64,000 bases of DNA from JAXGMV01 sp040772085 (GCA_040772085.1 JAXGYU010000001.1:806001-870000); one strand, 5' to 3'; counted from the stretch's first letter, positions 1 through 8,948 are shown. Notes: generated from the sequence alone by a model not told the origin. Program-made: numbers and translations.

Positions 1-377
1 AGGGATTTGGAAGGGCGCACCAATGCGACTGCTGTTATCAGGCCGGTGATCTCATCACAAGCGTAGAGACCTTTCTCCAGCGGGGTGACACGTTCAAAGC
101 CGAATTGATCCCCATGGCACATGATGGCATGAATGATATCCTCTTCAACCCCAAGTTCACGCAGGATAGGCGCGCCGGCAACCGGATGATCATGCAGGGA
201 AGGATTCATTTCCCAGTCGAAATCGTGCAGCAGGCCGGTAAGACCCCATTTGTCGACATCCTCGCCCAGTCGTTCGGCATAGAAGCGCATGGCGGCTTCG
301 ACTGCCAGCATGTGATTGATCAAGGTCTTGCTCTTGATGTGGTCTGTGACGATTTTGTAGGCTGCTTCTCTGTTCAT
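1..377 (-). CDS. HD-domain phosphohydrolase (HDIG-type), partial at the window edge
   Basis: About 125 N-terminal residues are visible; the gene runs off the left edge. The protein begins MNREAAYKIV and carries the HD metal-binding pair in TGLLHDFDWE, followed by further histidines (SLHDH, IIHAIMCHGDQ) and a late aspartate (YACDEITGL). This is the layout of small single-domain HDIG phosphohydrolases, which hydrolyse phosphate esters of nucleotides or similar substrates; the actual substrate is unknown. The ATG lies 2 bases after the stop of the DUF218 gene and uses the GGAG in that gene's last codons as its Shine-Dalgarno, so the two are probably co-translated. Family assignment is confident; function is only general. 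Confidence 0.85.
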   Translation of the reverse strand, partial: MNREAAYKIVTDHIKSKTLINHMLAVEAAMRFYAERLGEDVDKWGLTGLLHDFDWEMNPSLHDHPVAGAPILRELGVEEDIIHAIMCHGDQFGFERVTPLEKGLYACDEITGLITAVALVRPSKS

Positions 378-379
378 GA

Positions 380-1027
380 TCACTCCGTAATAATGTGTTC
401 GGGATCGCCTAAAACTGGCAGGGGACGCAGAATGGTCGCGTCGAGAATAGCGCGCCAGGTAGCAGGCAGCTCGCGGATAAACCAGGTTATTCGGGATGCT
501 TTACGATAGACGCGCAGGTCCGCGCTGACACCGGTTGCTTTTACGCCAAGCTGGTCACAGAGGTAAAGAGCGCGCGGCAGGTGAAAGTTTTGCGTCACAA
601 CCAGGAGCTCGTTCAAACCGAAGATATCCCGGGCGCGATAACAACTGTCGTACGTTCTGCGACCGGCGTAATCCAGGACCATTTTGGCATCGCTCACACC
701 GCGGGCGAGCAGGTAGTCACGCATGGCGCCCGGTTCGTTATAGTCATCAAATCGATTATCACCTGATAGCAGGAGTACCTGGACTTTGCCGGCTTCGAGC
801 AGCATTCGTGCCGCGTCCAGACGGTCTTCCAGGACAGGCATGGGGGTGCCATTGCGCCGCAATCCCGCGCCAAGCACAAGCGCGACGGGGGTCATGGGCG
901 CGGATTCGGGCGTGTGGATACGGTTATGGCTGTTCAGATAGGTGAGTAATCGTGGTGCAAACAGAACCGGCAGTAAAAAGATACCAAACTTAATCAGGTT
1001 GAAAAATTTTAGCAAATGCGCAATCAT
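380..1027 (-). CDS. DUF218 / ElyC-SanA-YdcF family envelope protein
   Basis: A 215-residue protein with one N-terminal membrane segment (roughly residues 8-28, LLKFFNLIKFGIFLLPVLF) and a Rossmann-like DUF218 domain after it. Recognisable family motifs are ALVLGAGL, LLLSGDN, DYAGRRTYDSCYRA and VTQNFHLPRALY. SanA/YdcF/ElyC relatives are linked to envelope integrity and cell-wall precursor metabolism, but the biochemical reaction is not settled. It is the first gene of a two-gene operon with the HD phosphohydrolase. Its promoter is probably the minus-strand half of the shared TATAATTATA box about 40 bases upstream. The start ATG is preceded by GGATAGAG, a weak ribosome binding site. Confidence 0.85.
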   Translation of the reverse strand: MIAHLLKFFNLIKFGIFLLPVLFAPRLLTYLNSHNRIHTPESAPMTPVALVLGAGLRRNGTPMPVLEDRLDAARMLLEAGKVQVLLLSGDNRFDDYNEPGAMRDYLLARGVSDAKMVLDYAGRRTYDSCYRARDIFGLNELLVVTQNFHLPRALYLCDQLGVKATGVSADLRVYRKASRITWFIRELPATWRAILDATILRPLPVLGDPEHIITE

Positions 1028-1064
1028 CTCTATCCATCGAAATTTCCTTGCTTTATCGAACCTT

Positions 1065-1074
1065 TATAATTATA
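1065..1074. promoter_or_regulatory. Palindromic TATAATTATA, shared divergent -10 element
   Basis: The 10-bp self-complementary sequence contains a perfect TATAAT on each strand. It sits between the divergent DUF218 gene (minus) and DUF4230 gene (plus), at suitable distances from both starts. No convincing TTGACA -35 is visible on either side. Inferred from sequence only. Confidence 0.55.
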
Positions 1075-1105
1075 ACAAAATGGAATTCTGACCTTTGGAG
1101 TAGGA

Positions 1106-1768
1106 ATGAATAAAACCGGCACCATTCTGCTTGTTCTGCTTGGCATAGGATTGGCGATCATCCTGTCAGTTTACCTGATGGGCATGGCGATCAATGACAA
1201 AATTCAATCCATGTTTTCACCCATTGGCGATACAACGCATGCCATCTCAACGCAAATTGCCTCCGTCCTGCATCCGACACCCACGGTTATCCCTGATCCT
1301 GTCACCATTATCTATGAGGTGCAGTCACTCGCTCGACTGGAGACCATCCAGTATTCACTCGAGAAAATCATTACGGCAGAAATTGGTCAGAATATTTTCA
1401 AATCCCTATTTGGCGACAAACTGTTATTTGTAGCTCATGGCAAGGTGATTGCCGGCATAGACCTGCGGAAATTAACCGAGGACGACATGTGGGTCGACGG
1501 GAATGTGCTGCATGTACGGCTGCCTGAATCAGAAGTATTCGTCTGCACGCTCGACAACGACAAATCGTATGTCTATAACCGCGAGACCGGCTTGTTCACC
1601 CATGGTGATATCAATCTTGAGTCGACTGCCCGCCAGGCGGCCGAAGACGAAATCCTGAAATCCGCGGTCAGCGATGGAATTCTCGAGCAGGCTGAGATCA
1701 ACGGTAAAGCGTTCATGACCCAGTTCTTCAACCGGCTGGGCTACGATAAGGTCATTATCGAAGATTAA
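1106..1768 (+). CDS. DUF4230 domain-containing membrane-anchored protein
   Basis: A 220-residue protein with an N-terminal transmembrane helix (about residues 5-27), a Pro/Thr-rich stretch (HPTPTVIPDP) and a C-terminal DUF4230 domain: SLARLETIQYSLEKII, VAHGKVIAGIDL, LHVRLPESEVF, and a conserved tail with FFNRLGYDKVII. The family is widespread in bacteria and of unknown biochemical function; it resembles an extracytoplasmic sensory or scaffold domain. The ATG is preceded by GGAGTAGGA at good spacing and by a TATAAT about 35 bases upstream. It is monocistronic: the next gene has its own -10. Confidence 0.85.
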   Translation: MNKTGTILLVLLGIGLAIILSVYLMGMAINDKIQSMFSPIGDTTHAISTQIASVLHPTPTVIPDPVTIIYEVQSLARLETIQYSLEKIITAEIGQNIFKSLFGDKLLFVAHGKVIAGIDLRKLTEDDMWVDGNVLHVRLPESEVFVCTLDNDKSYVYNRETGLFTHGDINLESTARQAAEDEILKSAVSDGILEQAEINGKAFMTQFFNRLGYDKVIIED

Positions 1769-1832
1769 GTCTTAAGAAAAACTCATTGTCTGATTAGCAG
1801 CCAAGGCTCGATAGCTGGCTGTTGGCAGCCGT

Positions 1833-1838
1833 TATAAT
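1833..1838 (+). promoter_or_regulatory. Putative -10 (TATAAT) for the uridine-kinase-like gene
   Basis: A perfect TATAAT in the only intergenic gap before the kinase gene. It falls inside the longest possible reading frame (TTG at 1822), so that TTG is unlikely to be the real start; the ATG codons at 1855 or 1867 fit a transcript starting near 1845. Confidence 0.5.
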
Positions 1839-1866
1839 GAGACGGATAAAAAAAATGGAATTGATA

Positions 1867-3567
1867 ATGACAGTGACAGCGCATTTCGATAAAAAGAGTG
1901 ACCAGGTTCAGATACACCTTGGCGATAAACAAACAATCACTGGCCCCAGATGCGCTACCGTGGAAGAATTGCTCTCAGTCCTCGAAAACTATAAAAACCT
2001 GAATATCATGGGCGCGTTCGTCAATGATGAATTGCGTGAACTGACTTTCCCGGTCGAAATGGAATCGCGCGTCACACCGGTGACCATTGATCATCCTGAC
2101 GGCACCCGAATCTATCGGCGCTCAGTCACCTTTCTCATTGAAGCGGCTTTCGAAGAACTGTTCCCTAATGACAGCCTGATTGTTGACCACTCCCTCTCCT
2201 CCGGTGGTTTTTACTGCGAAGTGGAAGGGCGGCCTCCACTCTCAAAAAAGGAATTGACCGCGCTCGAGAGTAAGATGCGCGAATGGGTCACCAAAGACGC
2301 GCCTTTACTGAGATTGCGCGTACCAATTGCCGAAGCGATCGAATATTTCGAGGGCAAGGGTCAGCTTGATAAAGTTGAACTGCTGAAATACCGCAGGAAA
2401 CCGTATCTTATCCTCTATCAACTGGGCGAGCATCGAGATTACCACCACGGCTATATGGTGCCGTCGACCGGTTACCTGAAGTGGTTTGACCTGCAGCAGC
2501 TTGGCACCGGATTCGCACTGCGCATCCCGCGGCGAAGCAAACCAGGCGTCCTGCAACGATTACCAGAATCAGAGAAGCTGCTGCTGACTTATCAGCAGTA
2601 CGGCGACTGGCTGAACAAGCTGGGGATAAACAATGTCGCTCAACTAAACAAAACCATTGAAAATGGTCGCATCGATGAAGTGGTGCTGGTCTCTGAAGCG
2701 CTGCATGAGCAGCGTATCGTGTCAATTGCCAGCAAAATCCGTGATGACGCGCGCAAACCGCGTATCGTGCTGATTGCCGGTCCCTCCTCATCCGGCAAGA
2801 CCACTTTCTCCAAACGCCTGAGCCTGCAGCTTCTGACGCATGGTATTGAACCGTACGCGATCGAGCTGGACAATTATTTTGTCAACCGGGAAGATACGCC
2901 CAAGGATGCTGACGGCGTCTATGATTTTGAGGCAATTGGCGCCATCAATGTGCATCTGCTCTCCGAGCAAATCAACCGGCTGATTAACGGTGAAGAAATC
3001 CAGATGCCGCGTTACAACTTCGTCACCGGCTTGAGTGAACCGGGCGACACGCTCAAAATCCGCTCCGACCAGCTCTTGATCCTTGAGGGGATTCACGCGC
3101 TGAATCCCGAGTTGCTGCCTGGTGTCGATGAAGCGAATGTCTATCGCATTTACGCTTCCTGTCTGACGCAGCTCAACCTGGATCGATACAACCGGATCTC
3201 GACAACCGATTCACGCTTGATTCGCAGGATTATCCGCGATTCGCGGGAGCGCGGCTATAACGCCATGGACACGATCAGCCGCTGGGGCTCCGTCAACCGC
3301 GGTGAGGAACGCTACATCTTCCCGTTCCAGGAAAAAGCTGACGAATTTTTCAACTCCGCGCTGGCATATGAAGTCTCGGCCTGCAAGGCGTTGGTTGAAC
3401 CGCTGCTGAGGCAGGTGCCATATGGTTCAGAAGAGTATAGTGAAGCAAAACGATTGCTGGCTTTCACGGAATGGTTCGTCCCCATGGACACCAGCGTCAT
3501 TCCGGATAACTCCATTTTGCGGGAATTCATTGGCGGGTCCATCCTCAAAGAGTTCAAAGGCTGGTAA
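1867..3567 (+). CDS. TGS-domain nucleoside (uridine) kinase-like protein
   Basis: About 566 residues. The N-terminal part resembles the TGS and second additional domain of threonyl-tRNA synthetase (QIHLGDKQTI...EELLSVL; then RRSVTFLIEAAFEELF and DHSLSSGGFYCEV). The C-terminal half is a phosphoribulokinase/uridine-kinase P-loop domain with Walker A AGPSSSGKTTFSKRL, the substrate-loop AIELDNYF and the ILEGIHALN strand. Relatives are annotated as nucleoside kinases; uridine or cytidine phosphorylation with ATP is the likely reaction, and the function of the ThrRS-like part is unknown. The start is uncertain: ATG at 1855 is equally possible. The gene ends at a bidirectional terminator shared with the converging aminotransferase. 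Confidence 0.85.
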   Translation: MTVTAHFDKKSDQVQIHLGDKQTITGPRCATVEELLSVLENYKNLNIMGAFVNDELRELTFPVEMESRVTPVTIDHPDGTRIYRRSVTFLIEAAFEELFPNDSLIVDHSLSSGGFYCEVEGRPPLSKKELTALESKMREWVTKDAPLLRLRVPIAEAIEYFEGKGQLDKVELLKYRRKPYLILYQLGEHRDYHHGYMVPSTGYLKWFDLQQLGTGFALRIPRRSKPGVLQRLPESEKLLLTYQQYGDWLNKLGINNVAQLNKTIENGRIDEVVLVSEALHEQRIVSIASKIRDDARKPRIVLIAGPSSSGKTTFSKRLSLQLLTHGIEPYAIELDNYFVNREDTPKDADGVYDFEAIGAINVHLLSEQINRLINGEEIQMPRYNFVTGLSEPGDTLKIRSDQLLILEGIHALNPELLPGVDEANVYRIYASCLTQLNLDRYNRISTTDSRLIRRIIRDSRERGYNAMDTISRWGSVNRGEERYIFPFQEKADEFFNSALAYEVSACKALVEPLLRQVPYGSEEYSEAKRLLAFTEWFVPMDTSVIPDNSILREFIGGSILKEFKGW

Positions 3568-3575
3568 GGTAAAAA

Positions 3576-3601
3576 AAAGGACTGGGCATGCCCAGTCCTT
3601 T
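3576..3601. terminator. Bidirectional intrinsic terminator
   Basis: A perfect inverted repeat, AAAGGACTGGGC / GCCCAGTCCTTT around AT, lies between two converging stop codons. It is flanked by A8 on the left, so transcripts of the minus-strand aminotransferase end in a stem followed by about eight U residues. The plus-strand transcript of the kinase gene has a shorter U tract. This is the only convergent junction in the window with room for a hairpin. Confidence 0.85.
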
Positions 3602-3617
3602 ATCTAAATCCAACTGT

Positions 3618-4838
3618 TTACATCAGTTTTCTCATCACCTTGCCGAGGCGGGCGATGCCTTCGTTGATCACTTCAGGCTTCTCGCAGGAGAAGTTCAGGC
3701 GCATGGTATTGGTGCCGCCGCCGTTCGGGTGGAAGGAATCACCGGGGACAAATGCCACCTTTTCCTCAACCGCGTGCTTGAATACCTCAGATGCGACAAA
3801 GCCTTCCGGCAGGGTCACCCAGAGGAAAAGGCCGCCTTTGGGTTCCGTCCACTTGACGCCAGCCGGCATGTGCTCAGCCAGTGAATCCAGCATCACGTTG
3901 CGGCGATGCTTGTAAACTTCGCATATCCGGGCGATATGCTGATTGAGGAACGGTCCCTTGGCGACTTCGTGAGACAGCACCTGATTGAACGTTGACGTGT
4001 GCAGGTCCATACCTTGCTTGGCCTGTGCCATCTTGAGAATTACCTGTTCCGGCGCGATCACCCATGCCAGGCGCAGACCCGGTGTCAGGATCTTGGAGAA
4101 GGTCGAGAGGAAGATGACATTGCTGGAGTTACAGCCGGCATCCGGATGACTCTGGGCATCGAGCGCCATCAGGGAAGGCATAAACTCGCCTTCGAAGCGC
4201 AGCTGACCATAAGGATCATCTTCAACAATCGGCACACCATACTTCTGGGCGAGTTCAATAATTTTGTGCCGGCGTTCCATTGACAGGGTAACGCCCGTCG
4301 GATTCTGGAAGTTAGGCAGCACATACATGAATTTGGGGCCGAGACGCAGCGCGGCGTCCAGATCCTCTGTCACCATGCCATCCTCATCCGAGGAGACGGT
4401 GATGTATTGCGAACCATAGGCGTTCCAGGCCTGGAGCGCGCCAAGATAGGTCGGGGACTCGGTCAGGATGTGATCACCCTCGTTGATGAACACTTTTCCC
4501 AAGAGATCCAGCGCTTGCTGTGACCCGGTGGTGATCATGATATTTGCCGGGCTGACGCATACGCCATCGGTGGAAGACATTTCAGCAATCAATTCACGCA
4601 GTGGCAGGTAACCTTCGGTTGTGCCATATTGCAGCGCAATTCGGGTCAATTTGGGGTCATCGAAAATCCTGTTGGATGCTGCCCGTAACTCTTCAACAGG
4701 GAAGATGTCCGGAGCTGGAAGGCCACCACCGAATGAAATAATATCCGGTCGGGCGGTCATTTTTAGCAGCTCGCGAATTGCAGACCCCTTCATTTTTTTC
4801 GCGCGCAGTGAATAGCGATGCTCCCAGGGTGTTTCCAT
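3618..4838 (-). CDS. PLP-dependent class I/II aminotransferase (2-aminoadipate/branched-chain type)
   Basis: A 406-residue fold-type I aminotransferase of the MocR-catalytic/LysN-like group, without a GntR DNA-binding domain. It has the small-domain start ISFGGGLPAPDIFP, the ITTGSQQALDLLGKV glycine-rich loop, PNFQNPTGVT, the aspartate in VEDDPYGQLRF, and the Schiff-base lysine in STFSKILTPGLRLAW. It likely transfers amino groups between an amino acid (aromatic, branched-chain or 2-aminoadipate) and 2-oxoglutarate; the substrate cannot be read from sequence. The start was chosen because GGAGG lies 8 bases before METPWEHR; an upstream in-frame extension lacks such a site and crosses the terminator of the preceding gene. 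Confidence 0.9.
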   Translation of the reverse strand: METPWEHRYSLRAKKMKGSAIRELLKMTARPDIISFGGGLPAPDIFPVEELRAASNRIFDDPKLTRIALQYGTTEGYLPLRELIAEMSSTDGVCVSPANIMITTGSQQALDLLGKVFINEGDHILTESPTYLGALQAWNAYGSQYITVSSDEDGMVTEDLDAALRLGPKFMYVLPNFQNPTGVTLSMERRHKIIELAQKYGVPIVEDDPYGQLRFEGEFMPSLMALDAQSHPDAGCNSSNVIFLSTFSKILTPGLRLAWVIAPEQVILKMAQAKQGMDLHTSTFNQVLSHEVAKGPFLNQHIARICEVYKHRRNVMLDSLAEHMPAGVKWTEPKGGLFLWVTLPEGFVASEVFKHAVEEKVAFVPGDSFHPNGGGTNTMRLNFSCEKPEVINEGIARLGKVMRKLM

Positions 4839-4872
4839 TTCATGAACCTCCGTTTGATTTTTTCTATTATAA

Positions 4873-4906
4873 AAACCTGTCGGGTTCTGGATTTCCCGAC
4901 AGGTTT
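4873..4906 (-). terminator. Intrinsic terminator of the glyA-gcvT gene
   Basis: On the minus strand a 12-bp stem (AAACCTGTCGGG / CCCGACAGGTTT) with a 10-base loop follows 6 bases after the stop codon and runs into TTTAT. A TATAAT at 4871-4866 directly after the stem could be the -10 of the downstream aminotransferase gene, so terminator and promoter are nearly superimposed. Confidence 0.8.
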
Positions 4907-4912
4907 GATGCA

Positions 4913-7900
4913 CTACTTCAACTTCGCGAAGCGGCTGACCACCACTGCCATGCTGGGAAGGGTAATCCGGTCTCCTGTCTTCATTTCGGCCGGTGCTTTG
5001 CCAGGTTTGTCCGAAGCGCCCTGGTAGATATAGAGCACCGTGCCTTCCTCAGCCGACTTTAGCTCAACGAATGCCTGACCAGTCAGGTAACCTTCTGAAT
5101 CGATCGCGCAGCTTGTCACCCGTCCGATTACCTTACCTTTTGCATCCAGTACCGGGTCACCATTGTGAGACATGCGGACGCGCTTGTCGTCGAAGCGGAA
5201 GCGGACGACGACGCCAGTCTGATTGGCAAGCTGCTCCAGGAAGGCGTTTCTGCCGATGAACCAGGGTTTGGAAGTCTTCACATACGATCCGAAACCGGCA
5301 TCCGCAACACCGAAGTTCGTGTCGCCAGCCATCTCATGCCCGTAAAGCGGCAGACCGAATTCAGTGCGCAGCGAATCACGGGCGCCGAGACCGCAGGGCA
5401 GCATACCCAGCGGGGTGCCGGCAGCCATCAGTTTGTCCCACAGTTCAACTGATTTGTCGGGATGAACAAACAGTTCAAAAGCCATGTTCTCGCCGGTATA
5501 GCCGGTCCTTGAAACAACAAGGTCCAGCCCCCCGACTACCGCTTCACACAGCTCGGTGCGCTTCAAGCCCATGATCTTCGCTTTGTCTTCAGGGGAGCAT
5601 CCCAATGCGAGCAGGATATCGCGGGATTTACGACCCTGCAAGGCGATATCGACGCGCATATCATCACCAGCTTTTCGATCTCGCAGGTTGCGGAAGGTGA
5701 CATTGCGTCCAAATGCCTGAACATCAGGCTGTTCGCGGTCCACCATGAATTTGCCTTTGAGGACACCGTTGAGCCAGGCCCAGTCTTTGTCGTCATTGGA
5801 GGCGTTCACGACGACCAGATACATATCCGGGCGGCGGCGATAGACCAGCAGGTCATCGATCACGTTCGCATCCTGATCGAGGAAATGGGTGTACAGCGAT
5901 TCGCCGACAGCCAGCGTCGTGATGTCATTACCGCAGACGGAGTCGAGGAAGAGGCAGGCATCGGGACCTTCCGCCTGATAGACACCCATGTGAGCGACAT
6001 CAAACAGACCGGCTGCCTGACGCACAGCGGTGTGTTCCTCAACGACCGAGGTGTACCAGACCGGCATTTCCCAGCCGGCAAAGGGCACCATCTTCGCGCC
6101 GAGTTTCTGGTGGGTTTCGAATAACGGCGTCCGTTTCAGGTCACCTTCTTTCTCGTCCCATTTGAAGGCAGGCAGCGCCTTTCCTTTGCTGGCAGTCTTA
6201 TTGATGAAATACGGCTTTCGGGCAGCAGGCGCTTCGACGGCATCTTTGATCGGCTTGCCTGGCTCGATTTCCTTGATCACGATCGGACCCGGAATACGCC
6301 GTTTGGGATCAGCGTCGAAGTGAATATAGCCGTCAGACAGGTCGCGCAGCCATGTTGAAGTCAGGATGGCATCCCCGGCAGCCAGGGTCAGGACGAATTC
6401 CTCATCCTTCACCAGGGTGAGCGTGCCTTTTACCGTCTTGCCGTTCACACTCAACTCGGTTTTCTGGCTCTTGCCAAGCGTCAATGCCTCGGTGTCACTG
6501 CCGAAAACATAGGCAGCGAAATGGCGGACATGGTCACCGGTCATGCTGTAGCTGACCGTTTTGCCGCCAAATTTCGGTTTGTCGGTCAGGAAATACCAGT
6601 GCGGGTAGCCCAGTTCTTCAGACTTCAGGTCGCGGCCAGCGCTATCGGAAAGCTCGAGGATGCGCAGCTTGGCTTTTTCAAGCACATCGAAATCGATTTT
6701 TGCGCGTGCTGTCTTGCCGGCTTTGGTTTCAATCGAGTAAGGCTCACAAGCGAGGAGGACGTCAGCAATCACATCAGCCAGTTTAGTGGTCATTTGTTTG
6801 TCGAAACCACGTTGGCTGATCCACGGCGTGCCCATCCGGATGCCGGACGCGCGGGCTGACTGTATATCGCCGGGGATGGTGTTGCGGTTTACGACAACGC
6901 CGGCAATATCGAGAATGCGGGCTGCCATGTCACCGGAAAGCGTTGTGCCATCGGGGCCTTTGATGCTGCGCAAGTCAATGTTGAGCAGGTGCAAATTGGT
7001 CCCGCCAAAAGCCAATCGCAGGCCGCGCTTCTGGAGCTGGTCCGCCAGGGTGAGGCAGTTGTCGAGGATGCGCTTCTGGAGCCGCTTGAATTGCGGTGTC
7101 TGGGCGATCTTGTACATGGTTGCCAGGGCGGCAATGGCATGAATGTGCGGGCCGCCTTGTTCGCCGGGGAAAACTGCGCGATCGATCTTAGTTGCCAGCG
7201 GTTTAGACGTCGTGATGATACAGGCGCTTCGGGGACCCATCAGCGTCTTATGGGTGGTGAATGTCACAACATGCGCGTAGCCAATCGGGCTGGGAATCAC
7301 ACCAGCGGCAATCAGGCCGGCAATGTGGGAAACGTCAGCCAGGAAGTAAGCGCCCACGCTGTCCGCGATTTCACGGAAGCGCTTCCAGTCCGGAACCCAG
7401 GGGTAGGAGGAGTAGCCGGCGATGATGATTTTCGGCTTGTGCTCGTTAGCCAGCGCCTGGACGTTGTCATAATCGATCAGCTCCGTCTTGGGATCAACAC
7501 TGTAATGGACAGCGTTGAACAGCTTGCCGGAGCGATTGACTGAGGAACCATGGGTCAGATGACCGCCATGGTTCAGGTTCATGCCCAGGACGGTATCGCC
7601 GGGTGTGACCAGCGCGGTATAGACCGCGTTGTTAGCCGGCGCGCCTGAAAGCGGCTGGACATTCACAAACAGTGATTCGGCAGGATAGCCTTTTGTGGCG
7701 AAGGCCTCAGCGCAGCGTCTGGCGGCGAGTGCCTCTACCATGTCAACATACTCGACACCCTTGTAATAGCGTGGATCGGAATAGCGGCGATAATGGGTCA
7801 GTTGCTTGTCGGCGTCAAGGATGTCAGGTTCGGACATAGCGAGAATTTCGGGTCCCGCGTAGCCTTCGGCATAAATGTTCTGGAAAACAGATCCCAGCCC

Positions 7901-8041
7901 TTCGCGGACAGCAACCGGCGCTGTACTTTCGCTGGGGATCATGATGATTTTTTTGGCTTGTCTGGCGGTTTCGTACTGAATTAACTCATAAACATCTGGA
8001 TCAACTTTCTTTAATGGGCCTCGAACGAGAAAGTCAGCCAT
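4913..8041 (-). CDS. glyA-gcvT: Fused serine hydroxymethyltransferase - glycine cleavage T protein
   Basis: A 1042-residue fusion. Residues 1-475 are a serine hydroxymethyltransferase with the PLP lysine K265 in TFTTHKTLMGPR, the ADVSHIAGLIAAG strand and SGIRMGTP. Residues about 636-1042 are an aminomethyltransferase (GcvT): LKRTPLFETHQKLGAKMVPF, GLFDVAHMG, DDLLVYR, RTGYTGE, GLGARDSLR. About 160 residues in between (476-635) match neither enzyme in any way I recognise and look beta-rich. The SHMT part has an extra ~24-residue insertion (residues 63-86) before the RYSDPRYYKG loop. Both activities exchange one-carbon units on tetrahydrofolate, so fusion could channel 5,10-methylene-THF between glycine cleavage and serine formation. 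A strong AAGGAG site precedes the ATG. No other gcv gene is nearby. Confidence 0.93.
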   Translation of the reverse strand: MADFLVRGPLKKVDPDVYELIQYETARQAKKIIMIPSESTAPVAVREGLGSVFQNIYAEGYAGPEILAMSEPDILDADKQLTHYRRYSDPRYYKGVEYVDMVEALAARRCAEAFATKGYPAESLFVNVQPLSGAPANNAVYTALVTPGDTVLGMNLNHGGHLTHGSSVNRSGKLFNAVHYSVDPKTELIDYDNVQALANEHKPKIIIAGYSSYPWVPDWKRFREIADSVGAYFLADVSHIAGLIAAGVIPSPIGYAHVVTFTTHKTLMGPRSACIITTSKPLATKIDRAVFPGEQGGPHIHAIAALATMYKIAQTPQFKRLQKRILDNCLTLADQLQKRGLRLAFGGTNLHLLNIDLRSIKGPDGTTLSGDMAARILDIAGVVVNRNTIPGDIQSARASGIRMGTPWISQRGFDKQMTTKLADVIADVLLACEPYSIETKAGKTARAKIDFDVLEKAKLRILELSDSAGRDLKSEELGYPHWYFLTDKPKFGGKTVSYSMTGDHVRHFAAYVFGSDTEALTLGKSQKTELSVNGKTVKGTLTLVKDEEFVLTLAAGDAILTSTWLRDLSDGYIHFDADPKRRIPGPIVIKEIEPGKPIKDAVEAPAARKPYFINKTASKGKALPAFKWDEKEGDLKRTPLFETHQKLGAKMVPFAGWEMPVWYTSVVEEHTAVRQAAGLFDVAHMGVYQAEGPDACLFLDSVCGNDITTLAVGESLYTHFLDQDANVIDDLLVYRRRPDMYLVVVNASNDDKDWAWLNGVLKGKFMVDREQPDVQAFGRNVTFRNLRDRKAGDDMRVDIALQGRKSRDILLALGCSPEDKAKIMGLKRTELCEAVVGGLDLVVSRTGYTGENMAFELFVHPDKSVELWDKLMAAGTPLGMLPCGLGARDSLRTEFGLPLYGHEMAGDTNFGVADAGFGSYVKTSKPWFIGRNAFLEQLANQTGVVVRFRFDDKRVRMSHNGDPVLDAKGKVIGRVTSCAIDSEGYLTGQAFVELKSAEEGTVLYIYQGASDKPGKAPAEMKTGDRITLPSMAVVVSRFAKLK

Positions 8042-8138
8042 ATAAAAACTCCTTTATAGAGAAATAGAAAACTGATGATGCTTAGCTTATTTTAGCTTTG
8101 GCTTGACACAGGGTCAAGCCAAAACCGTCAGCGAACTG

Positions 8139-8948
8139 TCAAAAGTATTGTGTCATCCAACCGAGTACATCTGTCAGAACGGCTTCTTTCTCGGGCTCAT
8201 TGTGTACTTCATGGTACAGACCGGGCCATTCTTTGACCGTGACATCGCCAGAAAGCCGCCTGCCGAAAGAGATGTTATCCTGCGCCGAGACCAGACCATC
8301 TTCGCTGCCCTGGATTATGAGCAATGGCACAGGAGAGGATTTGACATTTTGCAGGATCTCGCGCCCAAGATTGATGCTGGTCAGCGCGAGGTAAGCAGAA
8401 GCTTTGTCATGAACTAGCGGATCACTGGCATATTTGGCAACAACGCTTGCGACACGGGAGATCTGGTTCTTATCCATACCCGTAGAAAAAGCTGCGCCAG
8501 GCATGATGCGGTTCATTATTTTCGCCATTGTCATTTTCCAGCCTGGCACATCCAATTTATTCTTTAGTCCCGGCGCGGAAGCGATCACTTTCAGGTCAGC
8601 CGGCTTGCGGGAGAACAGGTAGTTCAGCACGATCAAACCGCCCAGGCTATGTCCATACAAGAAAAGAGGCAGACCAGGAGCGGCGGCTCTCAACTTGTTG
8701 AGTTCAAGCTCGATGCAATCGTTCAGTCGATCAAATGAGGGGATGTGACCACGAGCCTGAGATGATTTGCCATGACCGGGAAGGTCAAAACCATAGACGG
8801 AAATGCCATGTCGGTTGAAGAAAGCCGCAAAGTCTTCGTAACGTCCCAGGTGCTCGCCAATGCCGTGAACAAGGAACATATTTGCTTTCAGCTCCTGAGT
8901 TGTTACCCATTCTTTTTTATAAAGGTCATACGGGCAGTTACCGGGCAT
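8139..8948 (-). CDS. Alpha/beta hydrolase, monoacylglycerol lipase / lysophospholipase type
   Basis: A 269-residue serine hydrolase of the Hydrolase_4 group. The oxyanion region is FLVHGIGEHLGRY, followed by GFDLPGHGKS, the nucleophile elbow LYGHSLGG (S101), the acid in IQGSEDGLVS (D216) and the catalytic histidine in GLYHEVHNE (H245). The HGxGEHxxRY and HGxS pattern is typical of monoglyceride lipases, so cleavage of monoacylglycerols or lysophospholipids is likely; specificity is inferred. There is no signal peptide, so it acts in the cytoplasm. TGGAGGTAG precedes the ATG. It follows the LCP gene by 18 bases on the same strand and may be co-transcribed. Confidence 0.88.
   Translation of the reverse strand: MPGNCPYDLYKKEWVTTQELKANMFLVHGIGEHLGRYEDFAAFFNRHGISVYGFDLPGHGKSSQARGHIPSFDRLNDCIELELNKLRAAAPGLPLFLYGHSLGGLIVLNYLFSRKPADLKVIASAPGLKNKLDVPGWKMTMAKIMNRIMPGAAFSTGMDKNQISRVASVVAKYASDPLVHDKASAYLALTSINLGREILQNVKSSPVPLLIIQGSEDGLVSAQDNISFGRRLSGDVTVKEWPGLYHEVHNEPEKEAVLTDVLGWMTQYF

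Noticed and set aside
1822..1866. TTG start giving a longer kinase protein
   Set aside because: The added codons contain the TATAAT promoter box and match no family N-terminus.
8042..8096. Glycine riboswitch before glyA-gcvT
   Set aside because: The leader is only about 55 bases and lacks the tandem aptamer structure such a riboswitch needs.
8097..8123. Hairpin TTTGGCTTGAC / GTCAAGCCAAA between the hydrolase and glyA-gcvT genes
   Set aside because: The 11-bp stem is real and may end hydrolase transcripts, but no U tract follows on the minus strand, so I did not call it an intrinsic terminator.
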